The notes beneath the pieces are model-generated. The model saw only the letters and a list, made by a program, of their open reading frames with translations, had not been told where the DNA came from and made no database searches. From NCBI GenBank assembly GCA_023129075.1, contig JAGMCT010000010.1:1-64000 (forward strand): a DNA stretch of 64,000 nt, given 5' to 3'. A program made the position numbers and the translations under genes. Source of the stretch: Microcaldota archaeon. Its GTDB lineage: Archaea > Micrarchaeota > Micrarchaeia > Anstonellales > Bilamarchaeaceae. Shown here one piece after another: positions 48,751 to 57,063 of this stretch (the stretch's first letter is position 1; each line of letters begins with the position of its first letter).

Positions 48751-50265
48751 CTAAACCAGGGGACAGCAACGTTCCACCGCATTAACAATAGTGTTGCTGT
48801 TTACTAATTGTTCAATTGCTTCAATATCCGGATAAAGTGGTCTGTCTTCTTTTATGAATGGAGAAATCCTCCGTATCACTTCCTTTGCAGAACCCGTTGC
48901 AGAGCCTATCTCTTTTTTCCTCAAATCCAGTGCCTGTGCAGCAGCCATGAATTCAACAGCAATCACCTTCTGTGTGTTCCCAAGAATATTCCTGATTTTA
49001 AGTGCAGTATTAGTGCCCATGGAAACAAAATCTTCCTGGTCTGCTGCTGTTGGTATTGAGCCAATGGAAGTAGGTGTGCAGAGCATTCTATTTTCATTCA
49101 CTAAAAATGCTGCAGTGTATTGTGGAATCATTATGCCAGAATCAAGACCAGCACTTTCAATAAGAAATGCAGGCAGGCCGTTGCTGAGATTTTTATTCAG
49201 CAACCTATTGATTCTTCTTTCAGACATTACAGCCATTGTTGCGATTGAGATTGCAAGCATTTCAAGCGGTATTGCCAATGGAGTTCCCTGGAAATTTGCA
49301 CCTCTGCAATAATACCCGCCTTCTTCACAAGGGATAAATAATGGATTGTCACATGCGCCATTCAGTTCTATTTCCACTTGTGTTTTTACATATTTTATAC
49401 TATCCTTGAGGGTTCCCAACACCTGTGGTATTGACCTTAAGCTGTATGCATCCTGCACCCTTGTTACACCTTTAAGCAATGCTGAATCCTTTAGCAACCC
49501 CCTCATGTTTTTCCCCACTTCAACCGCACCGTTAAAGCCCCGCATTGCAAGCAATTTTTTGTCAAATTGTTCCAGTACTCCAAGAAGCGCTTCAAAACTC
49601 ATGGCTGCAGCTATCTGGGCATTTTTCAAGAGGTTCTCGCTTTCGTATATCTCAAGCGCAGCCAACCCGGCAATAAGGTTTGAACCATTGATTACTGCCA
49701 ACCCGTCTCTTTCTTCATATTCAATAGGTTTAAGACCTCCTTTTTCAAGCGCCTGTTTTGCAGGAATCCTTTTTCCTTCGCATAAACACTCTCCTTCCCC
49801 AAGCGGTACGAGCATCGCCTGTGCAAGCGGTCCCAAGTCCCCTGATGCCCCAACTGAAGCAGGATACATCACCGGAGTTATCCCTTTATTCAGCATTTTA
49901 ATAAGGAATTCCACTACTTCCAGCCGGACACCTGAAACACCTTTGCAGAGCACATTAATCCTTGATGCGATGGCTGCCCTTACAATCTCTTTTTGGAGCG
50001 GCTCGCCAGTACTTGCTGCGTGGCTGTAAACAATCTTTTTTGAGAATGTTTTCAGGTCTTCTCGTTTTAGTTTAACGTTTGCCAGCTCGCCGATTCCGGT
50101 GTTGAGACCATATACAGGCTCGTCTTTCTCCAGAAGTTCTTCAATTACCTTTCTGCTCTTTCTGATTTTTTCCCTGGTCGCTTCATTTATGCTTATCTGT
50201 TCATCTTCCTTTGCTATTTTAGCAAGTTTTTCAACATTGAGTGTTTCTCCATCCATTTCTATCAT
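48751..50265 (-). CDS. hutH: Aromatic amino acid (histidine) ammonia-lyase
   Basis: A 504-residue member of the MIO-containing lyase family, closest in type to histidine ammonia-lyase, which removes ammonia from L-histidine to give urocanate. The autocatalytic MIO triad ASG is at residues 140-142 in VGASGDLGPLAQ. The catalytic Tyr is in VYGLNTGIGE (Y52), and QDAYSLRSIPQVLG is present. Phenylalanine/tyrosine lyases share these motifs, so the substrate is not fully certain. I start at ATG 50265, with gggtga 5 nt upstream. No other hut genes are in the window. The small 82-residue gene lies 4 nt upstream. Confidence 0.88.
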   Translation of the reverse strand: MIEMDGETLNVEKLAKIAKEDEQISINEATREKIRKSRKVIEELLEKDEPVYGLNTGIGELANVKLKREDLKTFSKKIVYSHAASTGEPLQKEIVRAAIASRINVLCKGVSGVRLEVVEFLIKMLNKGITPVMYPASVGASGDLGPLAQAMLVPLGEGECLCEGKRIPAKQALEKGGLKPIEYEERDGLAVINGSNLIAGLAALEIYESENLLKNAQIAAAMSFEALLGVLEQFDKKLLAMRGFNGAVEVGKNMRGLLKDSALLKGVTRVQDAYSLRSIPQVLGTLKDSIKYVKTQVEIELNGACDNPLFIPCEEGGYYCRGANFQGTPLAIPLEMLAISIATMAVMSERRINRLLNKNLSNGLPAFLIESAGLDSGIMIPQYTAAFLVNENRMLCTPTSIGSIPTAADQEDFVSMGTNTALKIRNILGNTQKVIAVEFMAAAQALDLRKKEIGSATGSAKEVIRRISPFIKEDRPLYPDIEAIEQLVNSNTIVNAVERCCPLV

Positions 50266-50269
50266 AGAT

Positions 50270-50518
50270 TCACCCGGTTGTTGGCGTGTACATTGCCCGT
50301 GCCTGCCCGTATTCATCTTCCAATTCTTCCATGGCCTGCTTGTTCTGTTCTGTTGGTTTTTGCTTGTACTGCCTTCTTGCTGAAACCAGTTGTTTGAACA
50401 CTGCAGTTACTTCACCATCCTTTCCAAATGGGTCGTATCTTCTTAGAGAAGCAAATTTCTCCATTCCCACATTTGTTCCATTTCCATTTTCTTTTTTGTT
50501 TTTTTGTTTATTTTTCAT
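50270..50518 (-). CDS. Small uncharacterised protein upstream of hutH
   Basis: An 82-residue hydrophilic protein with a lysine/asparagine-rich start (KNKQKNKKENGNG) and a helical body (TAVFKQLVSARRQYKQKP; AMEELEDEYGQARAMY). No known motif. An aggaggtg ribosome-binding site precedes the ATG, which overlaps the stop of the upstream AbrB-like frame (ATATGA), and hutH starts 4 nt after its stop. It is thus in the middle of a three-gene leftward cluster. Function unknown. Confidence 0.5.
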   Translation of the reverse strand: MKNKQKNKKENGNGTNVGMEKFASLRRYDPFGKDGEVTAVFKQLVSARRQYKQKPTEQNKQAMEELEDEYGQARAMYTPTTG

Positions 50519-50824
50519 ATTAACACCTCCTTTACATTCTTTGAAATATTCCTTCCCTTTTCCACAATCTCAGAAGAGGCATCCACTTTTTTCATTTCTA
50601 ACACTAGCGAATCCTCTTTTGCTTTGCAGATGGTAAGAAGCACCAAATCCCCTGGATTAGCCAGACCTATCTTTCGCCTGATTTTTTCTGGGATTACAAT
50701 TCGGAATTTTTTATCTGGTTTAATGATGAACAGAAGTAGAACTACCTAGGTTTGACTTAAAGCAGGGGCTTTCCCCAGTATTTTTCTTTCCTTTGTTCTT
50801 TCCTTTGTTTTTTGTTCTGTTCAT
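50515..50824 (-). pseudogene. AbrB/SpoVT-like antitoxin-type ORF, apparently frameshifted
   Basis: The open frame 50515-50745 encodes an AbrB-type DNA-binding unit (KPDKKFRIVIPEKIRRKIGL, then ANPGDLVLL and SLVLEMKKVD), the swapped-hairpin fold of antitoxins and regulators. It has no ATG, GTG or TTG before an in-frame stop at 50746-50748. The preceding frame 50720-50824, starting with ATG after aggtga, runs 34 codons with Lys/Asn-rich composition and stops inside the AbrB frame. A +1 shift near 50720-50745 would join them. It may be a decayed gene, a sequencing error, or a programmed shift. Confidence 0.55.
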
Positions 50825-50950
50825 TTTTTTCACCTGTTCTTATTCTGGCTTTCCCACTATTTAATACTATTGTTTGTTCTTCGGTAATGATGGTATTTTA
50901 TGGAAAAAAGAGAAGTAGGTAGGCCGACATTTTTTCATTTCCTTGTCAGC

Positions 50951-51118
50951 CTAAATAAACTCTTCTATATATAATTCTACTGCTTCTTTTAGGTTTTTTA
51001 TTGCCTGTTCTATAGTATTTCCCTGACTTGCAACATCTAATTCAGGACACAGTGCAATATATTTTAATTTTCCTTTCTGGACTATAGCTGTGTAACTCAA
51101 GAATACCACTAGATACAT
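50951..51118 (-). CDS. HicB-like antitoxin-type protein
   Basis: A 55-residue protein starting at ATG 51118. It reads SYTAIVQKGKLKYIALCPEL, then DVASQGNTIEQAIKNLKEAV and an acidic end, the single-domain HicB/UPF0150 pattern with the conserved ASQG-T-EEA-NL-EA core. HicB proteins normally neutralise the HicA mRNA interferase, but no HicA-like ORF is seen on either side. It may be an orphan. A TATA-like aatataaat is about 20 bp upstream. The rest of 50825-50950 shows no gene. Confidence 0.75.
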   Translation of the reverse strand: MYLVVFLSYTAIVQKGKLKYIALCPELDVASQGNTIEQAIKNLKEAVELYIEEFI

Positions 51119-51184
51119 ATTGGTTGGTTTTCATTTATATTACTTTCGAAAGCAGTTCAAATCAACCTAAATAAACAATAAACC

Positions 51185-51257
51185 GAAACAGAGAAGCACT
51201 CCTTTTCTGTTTCTATAAAAAGAAATTCATGTTGTTTCTGCAAAAGGATTAAAAATC
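51185..51257 (+). promoter_or_regulatory. Upstream region of ppsA with inverted repeat and TATA element
   Basis: gaaacaga (51185-51192) pairs with tctgtttc (51206-51213) around a 13-bp loop. About 40 bp further, aggattaaaaatctc (about 51246-51257) is a TATA-like element 30 bp before the ppsA ATG at 51289. The inverted repeat may be a regulator site or a mark of an upstream transcript end. Seen by eye only. Confidence 0.35.
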
Positions 51258-51288
51258 TCTTTATTCCATCTCCCTTTGGTGTACTCCC

Positions 51289-53598
51289 ATGAAGAACATA
51301 ATGTGGTTTGAGGAATTGAGCAAGGACAGCCTTGCTGAGGTCGGAGGAAAGGGCGCTAATCTAGGAGAGATGATTAATGAGGGTTTTCCTGTTCCCAATG
51401 GATTCTGCACAACAAGCGAGGCTTATTACAAACATCTTGATTATAACAATTTACGGGAAAAAATAGGAGATATGTTAAAGGATTTGGATGTTGATGATAC
51501 AGAAAAACTGCAGAGCACAGCAGAAGAAATTCGAAATCTTATCCTTGAAGGGGAGATTCCTGCAGATATAGAGGAGGACATCAGAAAGGCATACACTGAA
51601 TTGTGTGATATGAAGGGAAAGGAGGTTTATGTTGCGGTAAGGAGTTCTGCAACAGCAGAAGACCTGCCGACCGCGAGCTTTGCAGGCCAGCAGTCTACAT
51701 TCCTTAATGTCCATGGAGAAGATGGATTGGTTGAGGCAGTAAGGAAATGCTGGGCATCCCTTTTCACGGCCAGAGCAATCTTCTACAGGGTTCATAATAA
51801 TTTTGAGCATATGAAAGTAGCGCTTTCAGCGGTTGTGCAGGACATGGTCCAGTCCGAACGGGCCGGAGTACTGTTCACAGTTGACCCGGTAAGCGAAAAG
51901 GAAAATGAATTGATGATAGAGGCTGCATACGGCTTGGGAGAGGTGGTTGTTGCTGGTTCTGTTACCCCAGACACATATGTAGTGGATAAGGAAAGCATGA
52001 AAATACTGAACAAGAGGATTGCAAAGCAGACATGGATGATTACAAAGCAGGAAGGAAAGAATGTTGAGGCAGAGATAAATGAGGATAAACAGGAACTGCA
52101 GAAACTGGATGATGAGGATATTGTTGAACTTGCGGCCATGGGAAAGAAGATAGAAGAGCATTATGGAGTTCCGCAGGATATTGAGTGGGCATACGAAGGT
52201 GGAAAACTCTACATAGTGCAGTCAAGACCGATAACGACCCTGAAAAAAGAACAGAAGAAAACAGAAGAAGGAATAGATATTTCAGAGGCAAATGTTCTTG
52301 TTGAGGGTTTGGGTGCAGCACCAGGATATGGAGTTGGAAAGGTGGACCTTATTGCTTCTTCAAAGGAAATCGGCAAGATGACAAAAGGCGAAATTCTTGT
52401 TACTGAGATGACAACACCAGATTTTGTTCCTGCGATGAAAAAGGCAGCAGCAATAGTAACCAATACAGGAGGAATGACCTCCCATGCAGCAATAGTTAGC
52501 AGGGAGCTTGGAATCCCGTGCATAGTTGGCACAAAGAATGCAACCGAGGTTCTGAAAGAAGGACAGATGGTAACGGTTGATGGAACACACGGAAAGGTTT
52601 ATGAAGGAAAGATTGCAGTTGCAGAGAAAAAGGCAGAAGATAAAATAGTTGTAAGCTCAGCTCCGGTTACAGGCACAAAGATTTATGTAAACCTTGCAGA
52701 GGCTTCTCTTGCGGAGAAGGTTGCAAAGCTTCCTGTAGATGGTATTGGTCTTTTGAGGGCAGAGTTTATGATAGCTGAGATGGGTGTCCACCCAAGAAAG
52801 ATGCTTGAAGATGGAAGGGAAGAGGAATTTATAAACAATCTTGCGAACGGCATGAGGAAGTTTGCATCTGCTTTCTACCCAAGACCTGTTGTTTACCGCG
52901 CAACCGATTTCAAGACAAATGAGTACAGGAATCTTTCAGGTGGAGAAAAATACGAGCCCAAAGAAGCAAACCCAATGATGGGATACAGAGGAGCTGCAAG
53001 GTATATAGAGGATGCAGAAGTATTCAAGATGGAATTAAAGGCATTAAAGAAAGTAAGGCATGAATTCGGACTAAGGAACCTCTGGCTCATGATTCCTTTT
53101 GTAAGAAGGATAGGAGAGCTAAGGGCGATTCATGATATAATGAGGGAAGTGGAACTCTATAGGACAAGGGATTTCCAGTTGTGGATAATGGTTGAGGTTC
53201 CAAGCACAGTATTTATTATAGATTCCTTCTGCAAAGAGGGAATAGATGGAATTTCAATAGGAACAAATGACCTTACCCAGCTTGTTCTTGGAATAGACAG
53301 AGATAATACAACACTGGCAAGCGGATTTGATGAGAGAAACGAAGCAGTACTCAGAGCGGTAAGGCATGTTATAAAAACAACAGCAAAATACGGAATAACA
53401 TCTTCCCTCTGCGGGCAGGCGCCGAGCGTTTATCCTTCCTTTGCAGAAAAACTCGTTGAATTCGGAATCACAAGCATTTCAGTGAATCCTGATGCTGTTG
53501 AAAGAACAAGGAGGATTGTGGCTTCGGTTGAACAGAAAGTAATGTTAAAAAGACTGGCAAAGCTTTCAAAAGAAGATGAAGAGGAATTTTCCATTTGA
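51289..53598 (+). CDS. ppsA: Phosphoenolpyruvate synthase
   Basis: A 769-residue enzyme that makes phosphoenolpyruvate from pyruvate, ATP and water; in many archaea it feeds gluconeogenesis. The N-terminal ATP-binding domain has VRSSATAEDLPTASFAGQQ and FTVDPVSEKENELMIEA. The phosphohistidine domain has NTGGMTSHAAIVSRELGIPC (His near residue 399). The C-terminal barrel includes GLLRAEFMI, then GTNDLTQLVLGIDRD and SLCGQAPS. Length is typical. It is monocistronic, followed by a long T-rich run (53599-53640) likely to end transcription. Confidence 0.95.
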   Translation: MKNIMWFEELSKDSLAEVGGKGANLGEMINEGFPVPNGFCTTSEAYYKHLDYNNLREKIGDMLKDLDVDDTEKLQSTAEEIRNLILEGEIPADIEEDIRKAYTELCDMKGKEVYVAVRSSATAEDLPTASFAGQQSTFLNVHGEDGLVEAVRKCWASLFTARAIFYRVHNNFEHMKVALSAVVQDMVQSERAGVLFTVDPVSEKENELMIEAAYGLGEVVVAGSVTPDTYVVDKESMKILNKRIAKQTWMITKQEGKNVEAEINEDKQELQKLDDEDIVELAAMGKKIEEHYGVPQDIEWAYEGGKLYIVQSRPITTLKKEQKKTEEGIDISEANVLVEGLGAAPGYGVGKVDLIASSKEIGKMTKGEILVTEMTTPDFVPAMKKAAAIVTNTGGMTSHAAIVSRELGIPCIVGTKNATEVLKEGQMVTVDGTHGKVYEGKIAVAEKKAEDKIVVSSAPVTGTKIYVNLAEASLAEKVAKLPVDGIGLLRAEFMIAEMGVHPRKMLEDGREEEFINNLANGMRKFASAFYPRPVVYRATDFKTNEYRNLSGGEKYEPKEANPMMGYRGAARYIEDAEVFKMELKALKKVRHEFGLRNLWLMIPFVRRIGELRAIHDIMREVELYRTRDFQLWIMVEVPSTVFIIDSFCKEGIDGISIGTNDLTQLVLGIDRDNTTLASGFDERNEAVLRAVRHVIKTTAKYGITSSLCGQAPSVYPSFAEKLVEFGITSISVNPDAVERTRRIVASVEQKVMLKRLAKLSKEDEEEFSI

Positions 53599-53640
53599 TT
53601 TTTTTATTCTTCTTTTTCTCCTTTCCTTTTTTCTAATCAA
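53599..53640 (+). terminator. T-rich terminator after ppsA
   Basis: Directly after the stop the plus strand carries several T-runs separated by single C or A residues through about 53635, the archaeal intrinsic terminator pattern. The membrane array starts 36 bp further on. Confidence 0.55.
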
Positions 53641-53675
53641 TAACTTTTTATTCCTATTTACTTTATTTATAACCA

Positions 53676-54941
53676 ATGAGTGCAATCATCAATCCCTTAG
53701 CGAATCCCGAGATATTTTTATTGGTTGGGGCCGCATACATGATATCTGTCCTAGTTGTTGTGCTATATCATCTTTTTGCAAAACTTATGCAGTCTCCTAA
53801 TCTGGATGCATTGTATAAAGAAGAACTTAACCAGATTATATTAACCAGTGCTATAATTGGTTTGTGGGGAGTATTAGCAGGTCTTGCAATAACATTTTCT
53901 TCTGCCATTGCAGGCACTGCAGGAGAAATAGGGCATATAGAACTTGCTTATTATGCACTTGATATATTAAACAACAGGGTCGTGGATGCTTACTTAACAT
54001 TTTACAAAACAGAATTGGTTGTTGGTTTTGTGTCCACCCTTGGGCTTTCTATCCCGCTTCCCATGCCGGTAGCAGCAATAATATGGGTTGGTATGGCTCC
54101 GCCTGCAGGGATAAGCTTGCTCAGCAATGCTTTGATAACCCTGATAGAATCAACAGGAATGGCGTTGGGGCTTTTATTCGCAAGAAAACTTCTGCTTGAA
54201 TTTTTCAAGTATATAATCCCCGGGGCTTTGCTTCCTTTGGGCCTTTTCCTGCGTGCATTCCCGTTTACAAGAAAAACCGGTTCCTCCCTTGTAGCCATCT
54301 GTTTTGTCGGCTTTTTTGTATTTCCTCTTTCAATACTCCTTACCCATTCACTTATATTTGATTACTACAAAGCTCCGGTTCTTATCCCTATGAGCTCTTC
54401 AACAGCATTCTGTATGGATGAGGATGAGTTTGAGGATTGGGAGGAAAAGATTCTTGAATTTTCAGAAGAGAATAAACAGACTTTCAGCGACATACAAGGT
54501 GCAATTGAGGAGGAGATAGAGGAAGGGTCTGCAATAAAGGAAAATGCAGGGGACGAATCCTGGTTCAGCATCAGGTCCGTTGATAATCTTTTCAGAGCCG
54601 CAGCAGATAAGGTTGGACTGCTTGGAGCATATGATTCTATTAAATGGGCGCTCGGCAGTTTCGCTGATTTTTTCCTAATCTTTTGGGATACTAGTGCATT
54701 TCTTTGGGAGTCCAGGGAATGGTCATTTGATTTTTTATTTTCATACATACTTCTTCCCTATGGGTTCGGAGCATTTGCATTTGAAGAGGTGATGGAATTA
54801 ATTCCAAATGCAGCCCAGATAGTAGTGCTTACATTGGTTACTTTTGTGATTGAAATAATAATTTCAGTTACAATGTATAGAAATATATCCCTTGCAATAA
54901 AAGGAGAAATGGATATCTTAGGATTTACAAAATTGGTGTGA
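53676..54941 (+). CDS. Array membrane protein A (first of six paralogues)
   Basis: A 421-residue polytopic membrane protein with about seven hydrophobic segments, first of the array. After TM1 comes the family's Lys/Glu element (DALYKEELNQIILTSA, residues 46-61). The shared arginine motif is PLGLFLRAFPFTRKTG near residue 190. Between about 240 and 320 is an acidic, soluble-looking loop (EDEFEDWEEKILEFSEEN; AIEEEIEEGSAIK), specific to this member. The end is EMDILGFTKLV, the C-terminal motif shared with members C, D, E and (weaker) F. It overlaps gene B by 4 bp. No named family is recognised. Confidence 0.7.
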   Translation: MSAIINPLANPEIFLLVGAAYMISVLVVVLYHLFAKLMQSPNLDALYKEELNQIILTSAIIGLWGVLAGLAITFSSAIAGTAGEIGHIELAYYALDILNNRVVDAYLTFYKTELVVGFVSTLGLSIPLPMPVAAIIWVGMAPPAGISLLSNALITLIESTGMALGLLFARKLLLEFFKYIIPGALLPLGLFLRAFPFTRKTGSSLVAICFVGFFVFPLSILLTHSLIFDYYKAPVLIPMSSSTAFCMDEDEFEDWEEKILEFSEENKQTFSDIQGAIEEEIEEGSAIKENAGDESWFSIRSVDNLFRAAADKVGLLGAYDSIKWALGSFADFFLIFWDTSAFLWESREWSFDFLFSYILLPYGFGAFAFEEVMELIPNAAQIVVLTLVTFVIEIIISVTMYRNISLAIKGEMDILGFTKLV

Positions 54942-55882
54942 ATATGGCGTTATATCCTGGTTTGGGAACAGAATACCTTGGTATCATGGGTATAACGGTA
55001 GCCATAATGATTCTTTATATCGTTCTAGTTCGCACTATTTCTGTAATAATAAAAAGGCCTGAGTGGACCGCTTACTCAAACATAGAATTATACCAGCTTT
55101 TTATATCAGTAGGCATAATGGTTCTTGCATTGGGGATAGCAGCAGGAACGCAGGTTTTCTTTGAAGAAGCCCTTGGAAAAAAGGCTTCGACACCCGGAAC
55201 CTCTGCAGTAATAGAAGCAGCATCTTCTTTTATCCAGAAAAACCTGAATAGGGGCGTAATTCCCCTGCTTGTTGACCTGATGAGTCTTGAGGCAAAGTTC
55301 TCCTTCTACAATGCAGTGGAGTTAAGGACAGGTCCAACTGTATGGAACTGGACAATAAAGATGTATCCAGGTCTTGAGGCAATAATTAATTCAGTAAGGG
55401 TGCTTTTTTTCACTGTAATGGTGATGTATGGAACTACAAGCGTTCAACTTTTTATTCTTTATTTGATAGATGCCGTTATGTATCCCTTTGTTCTGCCTGC
55501 AGGGGTGGTGCTTAGGTTCATACCGCAGACAAGGGATGCTGGAATATTTCTTATAACGCTTGCAATAGTGTTCCAGAACATCTATCCTGCGCTTTATGTA
55601 ATAAGTGAAATGGCTCTTGATGATATATGGGCAATCCAGGAGTGGGGTTCCTCATTTGAACCTTATTCCTCGCTTTCTTCTTCTCCACCTGCCATGTTTT
55701 CTTCAGCCATGACAGTGGTGCAGATTCCTGTTGTGCATCTGTTCAATTATGTTTTCCTGGTGCCTTTTTTTGAAGGAGTCGCAACCATCTCTTTGGTAGG
55801 TCTTTTTATTCCTTCTTTAGTAATGACATTATCCACTGCATTTGTAAACGCGCTCACGCGATTCTTTACAGGAAAGGGATAA
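54938..55882 (+). CDS. Array membrane protein B
   Basis: A 314-residue polytopic membrane protein. Lys/Glu element: TAYSNIELYQLFISVG (about residues 46-61), with Asn in place of Lys. Arginine motif: VLPAGVVLRFIPQTRDAG (about 186-203). It ends with LTRFFTGKG and lacks the exact [RKH]-L-[IV] tail of the others. No signal peptide or large acidic loop. Its ATG overlaps the stop of A by 4 bp; C follows 3 bp after it. The lack of the tail sets it apart from the other five. Function unknown; likely part of the same assembly. Confidence 0.68.
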   Translation: MNMALYPGLGTEYLGIMGITVAIMILYIVLVRTISVIIKRPEWTAYSNIELYQLFISVGIMVLALGIAAGTQVFFEEALGKKASTPGTSAVIEAASSFIQKNLNRGVIPLLVDLMSLEAKFSFYNAVELRTGPTVWNWTIKMYPGLEAIINSVRVLFFTVMVMYGTTSVQLFILYLIDAVMYPFVLPAGVVLRFIPQTRDAGIFLITLAIVFQNIYPALYVISEMALDDIWAIQEWGSSFEPYSSLSSSPPAMFSSAMTVVQIPVVHLFNYVFLVPFFEGVATISLVGLFIPSLVMTLSTAFVNALTRFFTGKG

Positions 55883-55885
55883 AGG

Positions 55886-57061
55886 ATGGACCCATTTGCT
55901 TCTATAAATTTTGACTGGTTCCTTTTCGGAGGGCTTATTATTCTTGTAAGCGGAGCGCTAAGCACCATTGTCTACTTAATCGGTATTATCCTTATGAATG
56001 AGAATGTAAAGACATGGGCAAAAACAGAGTTTGTGGAGCTTTTCTTTTCCATGTTTTTTCTTGCTGCAACGGTTCCGCTCGTGCTTTCCACGGTTTCTGC
56101 TGCTGATGTTTTCTCTGCTTCTATATACCCTTCTACATATTCTGATTGCATCTGTGCCGGTAATTGTGCGACTCCTGAGATGGCCAGTATAATGCAGGAA
56201 ACAATGCCTAAAGATGCACCCTGCCACATAAAGTTAGCAATAGATTTTCTTCAGGAAACCTTTAGGGAAAGCAAGGATTTTATGAAAAGTATGTTTAAAA
56301 CATATGTCATCTGGTCGTTTCTTTCTTCCATATCCTTTAACATGGATTATGTGGGCGGTGCTGCAACAGGAAGCTTCAATTTTTCTCCGTTCCAGCCTTT
56401 CATGGCAATCCAGCTTGAAATAATCGCTTATATGTTTGATTTTCTTATAAAAACGATGTTCATACTCAAGTTTCAGGAGATATTAATGGGTTTCATTTCC
56501 ACTGCTCTTTTCCCTGTGCTTCTTATCTCAGGGCTCGTGCTTCGCTCCCTTTACCTCACCAGAAGACTCGGAGGTCTCCTGATGGCCATAGCAATCTCGC
56601 TTTATTTTATTTTTCCGATGTTTTATGTTCTTGGGGGAATCGTTCTTCACCACCTGCAGGATAATGGAAATGGACATGCAATCTCTGCCTTTTATGTTAA
56701 AGCAGATGGACAGCTTGGAAAAATGCTGGATGATGATTCCTTTGAGGATGCAGAAAACCTTGCTGATGCAAAGAAAAAGATATGCAACGCAAAAACGAAC
56801 CTTGATATAGACAATATCCAGGGAGGCTTTGAGCAGGTTTATTCTCTTTATAACGAAGTAAAGGTTCTTGATGCGGACGCGATTTCGGATTCCGGGTGGA
56901 TAATGGGTGAAGGAGGAATAATTGATGGAACTTCCAGAGTTATGTTTTTCAGTTTTTTCTTCTCGTTTCTTTCGCTGATGTCAACAATAGCAGCGGTAAG
57001 GTCGCTTTCTCCAATGTTAGGAGGGGATGTTGAGATAGCAGGCTTAACTCATTTGGTGTAA
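55886..57061 (+). CDS. Array membrane protein C
   Basis: A 391-residue polytopic membrane protein. Lys/Glu element: KTWAKTEFVELFFSMF (about residues 47-62). A cysteine-containing extracytoplasmic loop (DCICAGNCATPEM, around 88-100) is specific to this member. Arginine motif: LISGLVLRSLYLTRRLGGL (about 212-230), followed by a hydrophobic segment with FIFPMFYVLGG. The C-terminus reads GDVEIAGLTHLV. An additional acidic loop at about 270-345 separates the last segments. It follows B by 3 bp and gene D starts 2 bp after it. Confidence 0.68.
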   Translation: MDPFASINFDWFLFGGLIILVSGALSTIVYLIGIILMNENVKTWAKTEFVELFFSMFFLAATVPLVLSTVSAADVFSASIYPSTYSDCICAGNCATPEMASIMQETMPKDAPCHIKLAIDFLQETFRESKDFMKSMFKTYVIWSFLSSISFNMDYVGGAATGSFNFSPFQPFMAIQLEIIAYMFDFLIKTMFILKFQEILMGFISTALFPVLLISGLVLRSLYLTRRLGGLLMAIAISLYFIFPMFYVLGGIVLHHLQDNGNGHAISAFYVKADGQLGKMLDDDSFEDAENLADAKKKICNAKTNLDIDNIQGGFEQVYSLYNEVKVLDADAISDSGWIMGEGGIIDGTSRVMFFSFFFSFLSLMSTIAAVRSLSPMLGGDVEIAGLTHLV

Positions 57062-57063
57062 AT

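Noticed and set aside
48850-50030. Plus-strand open frames over the ammonia-lyase gene
   Set aside because: They are shadows of hutH, which has the ASG triad and catalytic Tyr.
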